Of a stretch of 64,000 nt of DNA, positions 54,118 through 64,000 are shown one piece after another. How positions within the stretch are numbered: the first letter of the stretch is position 1; each line of letters begins with the position of its first letter. This stretch comes from Rhizodiscina lignyota (Eukaryota > Ascomycota > Dothideomycetes > Aulographales > Rhizodiscinaceae): NCBI GenBank assembly GCA_010015805.1, contig ML978127.1:1922001-1986000 (forward strand), read 5' to 3'. The notes under the pieces were generated by a model. The model had not been told where the DNA came from and searched no databases. It saw nothing but the letters and a program-made list of their open reading frames with translations. The position numbers and the translations under genes were made by a program.

Positions 54118-55557
54118 TTTGACAATATGTGTCTGACGAGATGTGTTAGTACGATGCGTCGATATGATGTTCTGATTAGCTATGTTGGGACGTACTATAT
54201 GATCGCGAGATGAGATGTTTCAAAGTTTAGAGTTTGAACGTGTGCGATATGTCTGAGACTTGGTATCGGACAGTGGAGATTTTTGTTTCATGGATAGTAG
54301 GAGAGAAGAGGAGGCAGAGGACAGGCAAATATACTCTGGACCATTGACTGTGTTGATGAGATTTGGAATTCCAGTCCGCTAAAGCCAATCGGAATGATTC
54401 CTTTGCATACAACAGTGCGAACTAGAGATCAGGAGGCCCGGACCAATCCATAGAGCAATCGTGCACAATGAAATTTCGGAATGAGTGGTGATGAACCAGA
54501 GAAGAAAGTCTCAACGATTTGGCCGTTGAGCACCGTTAGGCACGGCCACCGACCTGATTGGCACCGAAGAAACCGAACCAAACTTGCCCTACCTGCAGAA
54601 ACACAAGACTTGATTTATTGGTTCAGAGATGACCGTTGGAACATGTAGCTTTGTGAATCCGTTGATTGTGACAGAAGCTCCAATACGAGGCGCGCTTAAT
54701 GCAAATGCCACAAGAAAATCAAATCAGACATTCTCCAGCACAGTCAGTTATTACACATTGAAACCCCATTGGAAAGCATTAAGATGAGCTAAAAGTAAGA
54801 AAATATTGGACAGCGTAGAAGAAGGATGACGTCGAACAAGTTCATCAAGAGATGTGATGTTAAGGATAGCCGGCTCAAGGTTGGCTGAATCTCGGGGAAA
54901 TGACGGCCATGAGGAGGGCCGTCGAAATCTTCCTCGTTGGCCTGAGGTGAGAAGAATCTGCCCCTACAATCGAACATCTTCTTAGTATGTAAGACCGCAG
55001 ATGCAAATCATGACTGAGTTCTTGCTCTCCTGTCAATAATGGCAGGCGTTCAGTTGTGAGTCGACCAATTTCATCCAAAATTCTTAAGTGCTTCGAAATA
55101 TGATCGTGCCCAGTCCTAAATTGTTTCAACCCCATATGATCTTGCGATGATTTGACTGAGCATATATTGATATTCATATCATATTCTTTATCTATTCAAT
55201 GGCTCTCAGAGGAGGAGGTACGCTGACGAGAATAGAGAACTCCACAAAAATCTAGATGCTAATTCACCATCTCGCTCTCTATATCGAGATATCTGTCTCT
55301 TGAGTCTCCCGATGACTCCAATGCAGTGGTGATCGATCACAGCGCTACTGAGCCATCTCTAGACGCTCCCCCCGCCGCTTGCCCCTCCCGAGTAGAACTT
55401 CCCCACGTCCTTAGAGCATGTCTGCGTGCTCATTTTGATCGACACAGCCACAGATGCCGTTATATCGTCCACCTCACACAAGTCTAAAAGACAATAGCGC
55501 CACCTACAAAAACCAATCGTTAACTTCGTCCCACAAATTTCCTCCCTCCGTCACAAA
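54118..55557. other. Intergenic region of 1.4 kb
   Basis: This lies upstream of the RING gene and downstream of the second SDR gene. No coding, RNA or repeat feature could be supported. Confidence 0.45.
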
Positions 55558-56863
55558 TTAAAACGGCCCACACTCACCATCAACAACCAAATCTGCCCCA
55601 TTCATATAGCTCCCCGCCCCACTACATAGCAGCACAATCGGGCCCTGCAGTTCCTGCGGCGAGCCCATCCTACCCATCGGATTGCGCGCGGCCCACGCGT
55701 TTCGTGCATTCTCGAGTCCAGCGCCCTCGTTGAGGATCGTGTCCATGTAGCCGGGCGAGATGGAGTTGACACGGATGCCATAGCTCGCCCATTCGGCGGC
55801 GAGACAATGCGCGAGGTGCACGACACCGGCTTTCGAGACGTTGTAGGCCACTTGGGGCTGCGGGTAGTTGACGCGGTGGGCGGATATTGCTGCGGGAAGT
55901 TAAGATTCTGTGCAGTAGATTTAGGTGAGTTTGAAAACTTACAGGCGATGAGAACGATGGAGCCGCCACGACCGTGCTCTTTCATGCTTCTGGAAATATG
56001 TCAGATACTTCCTGTAACAATAGGCTGTTCAGCCAATCTCGTGGGTTGGCTTCAACTCCCACGAGGGGATAATGATAGGCATTAGCAACGCTGTCGTCAC
56101 ATAATTTGCTCAAGTCATGTGGGTGTCTCCTCCGTCATGCTCTGCAGTTGGAGTCCAAACTTCTCCGACTGCTGGGTTAGAATGGTCAATGGATGGCTTG
56201 GTGAGCCTGGCTCTCCACAGGCTTGATATTGCAAGTAAACCAGCCATTAAATAGCAAAGAAAAGAACCATACCTTGCAGCAGCCTGCGCACACAGAAATG
56301 CCCCTGAACAATTCACATCCATCGCCTTCCTCCACTGCTCGTGGGACATATCCATTGCATGCGTGCACCCCACAACGCCCGCAAAGCAGCAGAGCATATC
56401 AATGCCGCCGAGCTCTTCAGCACTCTCCCCGAACGCAGTGGCAACGCTCTCCGCATTCGTCACATCAACTGCCTTGGCGATGATCTTGGCCTCTGGAAAC
56501 TCTTTCCTCAAGTCTGCCGCTGCGTCGGACGCTTGAACGGCGTTCACATCGAGCAATGCCAGTCCAGCGGCGCCGTGCTCGAGGAGTGCTTTAGCGGCTT
56601 CGAGGGCGAGGGTGCCGCCGCCACCGGTTACTGTTCATTGAAATTGTAAATTGAGTGGCATGTGGAGTCATTGTGAGACATGTGGACATACTGACTGCAT
56701 TTCCTTCGACGGCGAATCTCAGTGTCGCGCGACCTTCGGGGTTGAGATAGTGGGGGAAAGGAGCAGGAGGCCCAGTCATAGACGATGCTGAGCCATCTGA
56801 GAGTTTCATCTCGGGGAGGATGCGATTGACCAGGCCATTTCTGTCATCCGTAGCTGGTGCCAT
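55558..56863 (-). CDS. Short-chain dehydrogenase/reductase, sorbose reductase-like
   Basis: Exons 56863-56692, 56630-56273, 55989-55943 and 55889-55558 join in phase to 302 residues. About 55 residues precede the Rossmann motif, which reads ITGGGGTLALE and so departs from the usual TGxxxGIG. Later motifs are canonical: LLDVN, a DVTNAES acidic adenine-site motif, CFAGVVG, the SIVLIAS strand, the active site Y-N-V-S-K, and SPGYMDT. This fits the sorbose/mannitol dehydrogenase group of fungal SDRs. The third intron (55942-55890) is short, but the second (56272-55990) is 283 nt. Cytosolic. The sugar or polyol substrate is an inference from family resemblance. Confidence 0.85.
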
Positions 56864-57650
56864 TATGAAAGCGAAGGTGGTAGGCTGGAGTTAGTATTCG
56901 TACTCCGTATAGCTCGCAAGGTAGGAAAACACGGATTGGGTCAATTGGTGTCACTCGAGCACTATGTACGACTGAGATGAAGAGTGATATATATCGCAAT
57001 AAATTTTATTCGAGCTATATGCAAGATGACAAAGACTGCAGCGCCCCTTCCACATGTGTGGATTTTCTCTGGACATCACGTCACATGCTTTACGATTGGC
57101 ATCGGCTCACAGCAATCCGAAAATTATGGGCCCTTCAACCATCCTACAACTTCAGGGAAGGGACGGGAACACAAGGAATACTCTTCAGTGGTGGAAAGGG
57201 GGAACGAAAGCTGCGAATGGGGTGGTGCAACGAATGGGCTGACGTCGAATTCGGAAAGGGTCGCCCTGACCCAAAGGGAAAGCTTGGCGTGACTGATCTG
57301 TAAGACTACTTAGGACGGCGCACGACATAAATTTCGTGAGTACTTCTCTGTGATTTTGAGATCCTGAATCGTCGACATAATGTCAACAGCCTATGGCTAG
57401 ACCTGGACTGAAGAGTCTCCTATTAGCCAAATGCACCTTGATGAAGAAAATAGTGTTAAGAAAACAAAAGCCTGAGAATTGAAACCTCGACTGATATACC
57501 TGACCGCCTCATAGCAGACATGTAATGTCCAAAGAGGTGAGTCCAAAATGGTAACGCGGGCAGGCTTCAAAGATGTCTCCACGACAAACCACAGGAAACC
57601 ATGCGCTTCAATCAGCCCTTCCATCCGAGCAATGGCCATCCAGAATGCGA
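56864..57650. other. Intergenic region
   Basis: These 787 bp include the SDR promoter and the 3' flank of the SPF30 gene. Overlapping plus-strand frames around 57.0-57.3 kb are unconvincing. Confidence 0.4.
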
Positions 57651-58660
57651 TCAGTCATCCTCATTCTCGCCAGCTTGGTAAATGTGGCGAGTGCGCGTAG
57701 CGTCTTTGCGCATTGCTTGGCCGGAACCTGTGAAGCCAACTACAGATCCGTTAGTGGTAACCAAACAAGGTTTGGGGATGTTAGGACCAACTGACCTCGA
57801 GCGTTCACCCCTTCACCAGTCCTGAACATGCTCTCCTTCTTCTTGCCGAACTTGCCGACTTTGCCCTTTGAAGAGAATTCCTGCCACTTGTTCTTTCCCG
57901 CCTCCAGCTCCTTGCCGGCCTTGACCTTGCGCGCGACCTTTGCTGGCCTGGCTGGGCCGTCGCTCACCTTGCTCGGCTCCTTCTTGGCCTGGTTCGCGAG
58001 CTCAGGATTGATGTTCGCAACGGCAGAGATGACGGTAGAGTTGGTCGGAGTTGGGGGTGCGGGAGACGGCGATGCGACAACAGAGCCGTCGGCCTTGCGC
58101 TTCGTTCCGCTGTTCTGAGCTAGCGGTTTGATATCTGCTGCGCCCACTTTCTCATGGTCTCCGTAGCCTCTGAACGTGACGTAGTAGACTGGCGATGCCT
58201 TGGAACCAGTGATGGAGTTGATGGTGGCCGGGTAGAACTTCTTGTCGCCGGTGACCCATTTCGCGAGCACCGAGTCGTTCACCTTGTACGTGACAGGCGC
58301 CTCTGCATCAGTCGGGCTCTGAGGTGCGATGGGCTTGCGGAAGCCCGGCTGGAAGGCAGGGTGGTTTTCCTTCGACCACTTCGGCTTCTCCTCTGGCTCG
58401 GCTGGCGTGGACGACTCTGGAGCTGGAGCTGGTTTTAGTTCTGCGATTTGCTGTTCGAGGAGGGAGATGACTTCTTCGACTTCGGACTTGAGGGCAGCCA
58501 GAGCAGCATTGTCTGGGTCATGCTTGAGGCCCTCTTGTGCTGCTTCAAGCTGTGTGGAGGAGGTGGTTAGCTAACACTGTGCATGCACGCGCGCAGAACA
58601 ACCAACCTGCTGCTGGTACTCCTTCAACTCCTCCTCGGCCTGCGCAAGACTGCTACCCAT
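57651..58660 (-). CDS. Tudor-domain splicing factor SPF30 (SMNDC1)
   Basis: Exons 58660-58607, 58549-57796 and 57739-57651 join to 298 residues. The N-terminal 50 residues are a coiled coil (AEEELKEYQQQ, VISLLEQQIAEL). Residues about 105-165 form a Tudor domain of the SMN/SPF30 type (DSVLAKWVTGDKKFYPATI, YYVTFRGYGD). A disordered basic linker leads to the conserved C-terminus, KNKWQEF, KESMFRTGEGVNARVGFTGSGQ and a final acidic tail. The last splice joins VNAR to VGFTGSGQ, which is strongly diagnostic of the family. SPF30 is a nuclear U2 snRNP-associated factor that binds dimethyl-arginine through the Tudor domain and is needed for spliceosome assembly. Confidence 0.9.
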
Positions 58661-60102
58661 GGCTGTTTAGTGAGACTCTCGCTGTCGCTTGAGGTTTCGA
58701 TGATACGTTACCCTAGGAGAGACAGGCAGGGTGAGATGTCGTCACTCGTGGCTGAACTTGGTGCGAAGGATGCGGACGGAAGAGCTCTAACGCAGGTGCG
58801 TGTTGGATGGCGTTGCGTGTAGAGGATAAGCGCTGCTATTTTCGACCCGGTCTAGTCGCGGCAAGCTCCGGCCACGCACGAAAGCCGGAGATCACGTGGA
58901 GCAGCTCGGCGTCGGAAATGGGAGCGTTAAAACGGCGACAACGTGGGGTCGCGGGTACTTCGCTCTCAGGTACAAAGACGCGGCACAGATCCACGCCCTT
59001 GACGTGCCTGGCAAGCCCGCCAATGCGCGCTCTCCAATCGCCGTCCGCGTGGCTATGTTGCTCTACAGAAAGTCGCACTGCTACATAAGGTAGGATGACT
59101 GCCACCTCCAGTCAATGCGGGTTCTGCGCCTCCTGGGCGAGCAGTCGCTACCATCTCCCAAAGCATGCCAATTCATCGCACTTGCAGAGATGCCCCCAAT
59201 CGTCGCGACGAGCGAGACACGCTGCGTGTGAAGCGCTCGCTGGCTGTGCTCACGCTCAGTCAATCTGCTCACGCTCTAAGATCGGGGAATATCCATGGAT
59301 CGCGCTCGCCGCTTTAAGGGCGTGGTGCATTTGTCAGATAGCACTTCCTCCCCGTTCTTTCTCTGGCCATTTAGCCACCGCGCTCTCACACCCTTCCACC
59401 ACCTGGTCTGCAGACACTCCGACTCGTCCCTCCGTCGAATGAGCAGTGACGCCGTGAGGCCAGATTGACTCAAAGAATTCCTGCGAACTCAGGGTCCGAG
59501 ACGTCGTCGGGCAGATTGCGCAAAGCGTGCCGTTGCAAGGCCCGCAAAGCCGCCCACCACCTGATCTGCACGCTTACTACTGGCGTCGCAGAAACACCGC
59601 CTGCACTCCTCGCTCCCTCCTACTTTTGCCATCTTCAAGCACGCCCTCTGTCGCCATCGCAACTACACCTCTGACACCGCTTGACTTGGGCATTTTTTCG
59701 ACGCTTGTGGACGAGTGGCAAGACTCACGCTCGACCGCTGGGTACGTTCCCAACCTCCGCTGCACACTCTGCCCTCCGCTTGCCCCCCTCTCGTGTTCTA
59801 GACCTCGCATCCCCCCGACTGTTAGAAATACTCGTTCCTCTCAATTTTCCCAACCTGTGAACTTCGTCAAAAGCCTGCATCTACGTCATTCGCTTTGTTC
59901 GAGCGATTGTCGTCGTGCTCGCCTTGACACGCCTCTACCCCGCCGTTGAGCGCTTTTCCTGATAACCAACAAGCGACGAACCACTAACGCCAATCCGTCA
60001 CACAGACCATCTCATTCATCAAAAAAACCCACTCGAACCATCTGTACACCTACCGCCCTCGACATTGACGCTAGCCTGACCGACTCGACGGTGTGATACA
60101 AG
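58661..60102. promoter_or_regulatory. Divergent region with a long AUG-free leader for the AP-1 gene
   Basis: This 1.44-kb region separates SPF30 from the AP-1-like gene. From 59442 to 60102, 661 nt, the plus strand contains no ATG at all and is pyrimidine-rich, which suggests a long 5' leader of the AP-1 transcript. A very short ATG frame lies just before it at 59439. No coding gene is supported here. Confidence 0.5.
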
Positions 60103-62176
60103 ATGGCGGGGGCATCCGGTAACGGCAATCAGTTCAATCCTCACTCGTATCTCTCTGCGAACCAGCAAGACCTTCTCCTCGCTGCGCTCTCCTCGAACAT
60201 GGCCGGCAGTAAAAATCAATTTTCCGCCTCGAATCCTGACCTCACCAACATGAATGGCCAGGCTCAGCAGCAATTTAGTGGTGTTGACCCATCCTTCTTC
60301 ACATCTCCTCAACAGAATGGATCATTATCCACCTTCGACGCTTTCGGTGTTGATGTTGATGACAGCCCATATCTCGACTTTGCCGATGGCGACCAAAACT
60401 TTGATTTTGGTGAGTACGAGAATGACGATGAGATGATCGGCCCACTGCCTGGCGAAGACGAGATCCACGACAAGCGAAAGAGCCCAGATGGTGGAGATCG
60501 ACCGGAGTCCGAGAATGGCGCGAAGCGTCAGGAAGGGGAGGACAAGCAGGCAAAGAAGCCTGGCAGGAAGCCGTTGACGTCTGAGCCTACTACTGTAAAT
60601 CTCACCAGAACCATTCATGACATCCTCTTCAGCCACTAATCAGTTGCAACAGAAGCGCAAGGCGCAAAATCGTGCAGCACAGCGAGCATTCCGTGAACGC
60701 AAGGAGAGGCACCTGAAAGATCTGGAGACCAAGGTGGCCGATCTTGAGAAGCAATCCGAGGCCGAGAAGCATGAGAATGGTCTGCTACGTGCCCAGGTCG
60801 AGCGGCTTCAGACTGAGCTTCGTGAATACCGCAAGCGCCTCTCCCTTAACAGTGGTCGCCTTAGCAACTCGCCCCCCGTTGGTGGCTACTCCTCGTATCT
60901 TGCCAATCTCGCGAGCCAGGCCAAGGGTAACAACAATAACAATAACAACAACAACAACAATAACAATGGCAACAACTTCCAGTTTGAGTTCCCTCGATTT
61001 GGCGGTCTTCCTGGAGCTCACATCTTCAATAACGGCGCACTCGGAAAGCATGAGAACAAGTCTGCCCCGGATGTGTCGAAGGCGTCCTCCAATGGTGTCT
61101 TGACCCGCACTGGCAGTACTAATGGCCGCAGCGTCAGCCCAAAGAGCCAGACAAATGGCACAGCATCAGCTGCTCAGTCTCCAGGAAAGAATGCCATTGA
61201 TCCTGCTACTGGACTGTTCAATGCGAACGGCACATCAATGCCTGCTGAGCAAGGCGTCGGTCGCTCCAGCACCGATAGCTCGTCTGCGCGCTCACGAATC
61301 TTCCAGTTTAACAGCGGCTCAACCCCCAGCAACAGCGACTCCCCTTCGGCGTCATCGACGTCGCAATTCGGCGGTGCCAACTCGTCATGTGGCACATCCC
61401 CCGAGCCGAGCCACAACTCGCCATCGAACAAGGCTGATGGTAATCTTGACGTTGTCAATGAGAAGGGTTATGTCTGCTATGGGAACTCGGAAGGTGAGAT
61501 CAGCTTTTGCGAGAAGCTCAACATGGCCTGTGGCAATCCTCGGAATCCCGTTCCTCGTGCGAAGTCTCACTCTGACGGCACGCCAGCTCCCGCCAAAACA
61601 CCTGCTGCTGCCGCAAAGACACCCGCCGCCGACCTCAACGGCATCGATTGGATGGCCAACCAGAACGGTGGCCAGTTCGACCCGGCTCTCTTTGGAGACT
61701 ACCGTGAGTCCACCGCTGCGATCGTTGGAGATGGCGATTTCACGGGTGGCTTCTTCAACGATGCCTTCCCCATGCCAGACTTCGGTAGTCCGTTCAATGT
61801 TGGCGAGACGCCGGCGATCCAGAAGGCGAACCCGATAGAAGAGATTGAGCGTCTCCAAGATGGCGCTGGCGGCGAAGACGATGAGGTCGTTCCTGCCGAC
61901 GATATGACCCAAATGCTTAGCTGCCATAAGATCTGGTATGTCCAACACCCTTCTGCAACGCGTGCTTTGAACATGTCTATTGACGTCGGTCGTCCTTTTA
62001 GGGATAAGCTGCAGCAAAACCCCGAGTTCAAGGAAGGCTCCTTTGACATTGACGGGCTCTGTTCTGAACTCCGCGCTAAGGCTCGCTGTTCTGAGAGTGG
62101 TGTTGTTGTCGATCAGAAGGATGTTGACGAGGCTCTTAAGCGGCTGCCGCAGCAGAACAAGCCTCAGCAGGTCTAA
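60103..62176 (+). CDS. AP-1/Yap1-type bZIP oxidative stress regulator
   Basis: Exons 60103-60594, 60653-61935 and 62002-62176 encode 649 residues. The bZIP starts at residue 165 with KRKAQNRAAQRAFRERKERH, the Pap1/Yap1 basic region, followed by a leucine zipper to about 225. An uninterrupted run of 13 Asn lies near residues 257-269. The PAP1 domain follows, with the n-CRD near residue 446 (FCEKLNMACGNP). The c-CRD near the C-terminus has cysteines in LSCHKIW, GLCSEL and ARCSESG. These cysteines form the redox switch that controls nuclear retention by masking the Crm1 export signal in the c-CRD. The second intron splits the Trp codon of KIW. The target genes are antioxidant and multidrug genes in the family. 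Confidence 0.95.
60929..60967 (+). repeat. AAC/AAT trinucleotide tract (13 Asn codons)
   Basis: Thirteen consecutive AAC or AAT codons lie inside the AP-1-like gene. They encode polyasparagine between the bZIP and the PAP1 domain, and length variation between strains is likely. Confidence 0.9.
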
Positions 62177-63002
62177 TGTCTTTCATGCTCTCACAATCAC
62201 GGATGGCGTTTCCCGATCCATGACTACGGCGTCATCGGAATGAAATGTGCTTGATGGTTTTCTTTCAATTCGATTCAATGCAATGCAATGCAATGCAATT
62301 CACGTTTGGTCGGAGGATTTTGAGTTAATGGCAAATGCATACACCAAAAGGGACGCGATACGCTCGCTTGGCGAATCTGGGTTCTCTAAACTGATGCTTT
62401 TTCATGCAATGCATGGTACAATACAAACTTTTTTCTTCTTCTTCACGGAGGGGGTTCCGCCTGAGGACCGCTCGGCGACTGTCATTTCAGGAGTTGTATC
62501 TTCTGCTGGGGGTTCTTTTGCTTTCTTTTTTTGGCTTTGCTTGACAAACTCCTCTTACGGTTAACGATTGGCAATGTCTCTTAGGCAATGCAGGTTTTGA
62601 TACCACCTAAAATTTTATTTTGTGATATAGGATTAATATTGCCCATGCAATGAAGTCTTCATTTGGATGAAACATAATTGATTTGACCGCCTACTCAATG
62701 AGTGTACTGGTAGTGCAGATAATTTAGCCGGACGGGAGGACTTTTGACTACTCTCCAAGCCTTCTAACTGATTCCAAAATCAACCCATCGAGGAGTTTCT
62801 GTATGTATGTGGAGGGTGGACACCAGCCAATTAAATGCAAATCACGAGCTGCAGGCGAATAACATAGAGCGATCAGGTTTTGTGCTCAAGCAAGACTTCC
62901 TTTCCAGAGCTATACCCCCATTTTGCGCCGACCAGTGCAAATGGTATATGATCTACAATTCTACAAGAGCAAACCGAAACCACTACTCTGCTACCAGCGG
63001 AA
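62177..63002. other. Convergent intergenic region
   Basis: These 826 bp between the AP-1 and proteasome genes are T-rich, with the microsatellite near the left edge. No other feature is supported. Confidence 0.4.
62276..62300 (+). repeat. (CAATG) pentanucleotide microsatellite
   Basis: Four perfect CAATG units and one CAATT variant lie about 100 bp after the stop of the AP-1-like gene, probably within its 3' UTR. Confidence 0.85.
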
Positions 63003-63944
63003 CTACGTCTCCCTATCTCCTTCTTCCCCATCCGCCTTGGCCAGATCGTGCTCCTTGAGCAACGCGTCTATCTCGTCGGCACCCCAGAGGTGGTGGTAGA
63101 TCTTGCCGGACTTGGTCTTGCCCACCGTCGCGAACTCAACTGTATTCACGTTAGCATCTTGCACTATTTTCATTTGCATAGTGGCTTGAGAGGAAGACAT
63201 ACTCTTCTCACTGCTCAACTTCGTCGAGTCCATCGTCTTGCTCAACACCTTGACCGCCAGCCCACACGCCTCCTTCAAATCACACTCCTCCTTATAGTCC
63301 TGCTTCAACAGACTCTGCGCACTCGCATTGTTCGCGCCCACGCTCGTCGCCTTCCACCCGCCGTAGTTGCCTGACGGGTTGCTCTGGTACAGCTGGAACT
63401 GCCGCTCTGGGTCATAGCCCGCGTAGATGAAGCTCACACCAAACGGACGCAGACCACCGTGCTGCGTGTAGCCTTGCTTCAAGTCGCACAGCCGACGAAC
63501 GAGCTGCTCGCACGGGATGTCTTCGTTGTAGGTGAGCAGGTAGCGCTGGGCGGCCTGGCGGGCGTAGTTGATGAGGATGTTGGCGTCGGCGGTCATGCCA
63601 GCGACGGCACAGATCATATTGCTATTATGTCCCCAGTCAGTCCTATCCTCTAATTTGTTAGGTACGGAGAAGGGGAGGTGTACTCGTTCAGGATATAGAG
63701 TTTCTCAGCGGACGTGTCTTGCTCCAGCAGCTTGCTGGTGACTTTACGCTCGGCAGCGAGGACGATGCCATCTTGCGCGAGGATGCCAAGGGCTGTGCCA
63801 GCATGGGATATGGCTTCTAGAGCATACTCGACTTGATAGAGGCGACCTTCGGGGGAGAAGATAGTGGTCTATTGGAGCTGTCAGTATGAAGGGAGGATCA
63901 AGCTTTGGGTGTTTGCGTACTCTTGAATCGTATCTTCGAGACAT
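63003..63944 (-). CDS. 20S proteasome alpha subunit, PSMA4/Pre9 type
   Basis: Exons 63944-63921, 63868-63684, 63621-63203 and 63139-63003 join in phase to 254 residues. The protein opens [20 protein letters not shown], the alpha-subunit N-terminal signature that gates the proteasome core. [17 protein letters not shown] and [14 protein letters not shown] fit the PSMA4 (yeast alpha-3, Pre9) lineage, with [11 protein letters not shown] later. The C-terminal tail is Lys/Glu/Asp-rich, as expected. The subunit is structural, lacks a catalytic threonine, and sits in the outer ring of the nuclear and cytoplasmic 20S core. The remaining 56 bp to the window edge show nothing more. Confidence 0.95.
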
Positions 63945-64000
63945 TGTGAGCGGAAACTACCAGGGACGAGAATGAAGTGCGAGAGAGGTGGATGAGAAGG

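Noticed and set aside
59527-59949. 140-codon plus-strand open frame in the AP-1 leader
   Set aside because: It contains no ATG and has no similarity to a known protein, so it is more likely a pyrimidine-rich leader.
61385-62017. 210-residue minus-strand frame
   Set aside because: It is antisense to the PAP1 and cysteine-rich domains of the AP-1-like gene, which explain the DNA fully.

Overview
The window is nuclear DNA of a filamentous ascomycete, most likely a dothideomycete. The evidence is dense genes on both strands, mostly 40-60 nt GT-AG introns with CTAAC-type branch points, and typical Pezizomycotina families: a Zn2Cys6 regulator, AP-1/Yap1, an AA9 polysaccharide monooxygenase, a class II-like peroxidase and DUF4188. 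There are no operons, and I saw no rRNA, tRNA, CRISPR array or intact mobile element. Exon structures were built by hand from splice signals and checked for phase and length. They are predictions. Layout: 0-9 kb holds a partial hydrolase, a Zn2Cys6 regulator, an ASC-1/TRIP4-type zinc-finger protein, a short ELO-like membrane protein, an MFS transporter and a secreted heme peroxidase. 9-13 kb is a gene-poor island with one zinc-finger-like scrap, ending at a frame-shifted alpha-amylase (13.1-15.0 kb) that lacks its expected catalytic glutamate. 15.5-27 kb carries a long coiled-coil protein, a fungal multi-pass membrane protein and an ataxin-10/Ctr86 homologue. 28.7-35.6 kb carries an AA9 monooxygenase with a long C-terminal tail and a YANK/STK32-type kinase. 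37-40.4 kb has a histidine phosphatase divergent from a URI/Bud27 prefoldin-like protein. 40.8-45.1 kb may be a small catabolic group: a DUF4863 (hydroxylaminobenzoate lyase-like) gene, a divergent M20 amidohydrolase and an SDR. 45-54 kb has small or poorly known proteins: a 122-residue orphan, a double CENP-V/GFA protein, a coiled-coil protein with paired cysteines, a DUF4188 monooxygenase, a basic orphan and a RING-H2 protein. 55.5-64 kb has a second SDR, the SPF30 splicing factor, the AP-1/Yap1 oxidative stress regulator behind a 661-nt AUG-free stretch, and proteasome subunit alpha (PSMA4/Pre9). How the genes relate: core genes for ribosome quality control, splicing, the proteasome, prefoldin-like chaperones and stress response are interspersed with lifestyle genes for plant polymer attack, transport and catabolism. 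The only neighbours that look functionally linked are those at 40.8-45.1 kb. Other adjacencies look incidental, though several gene pairs share divergent promoters.
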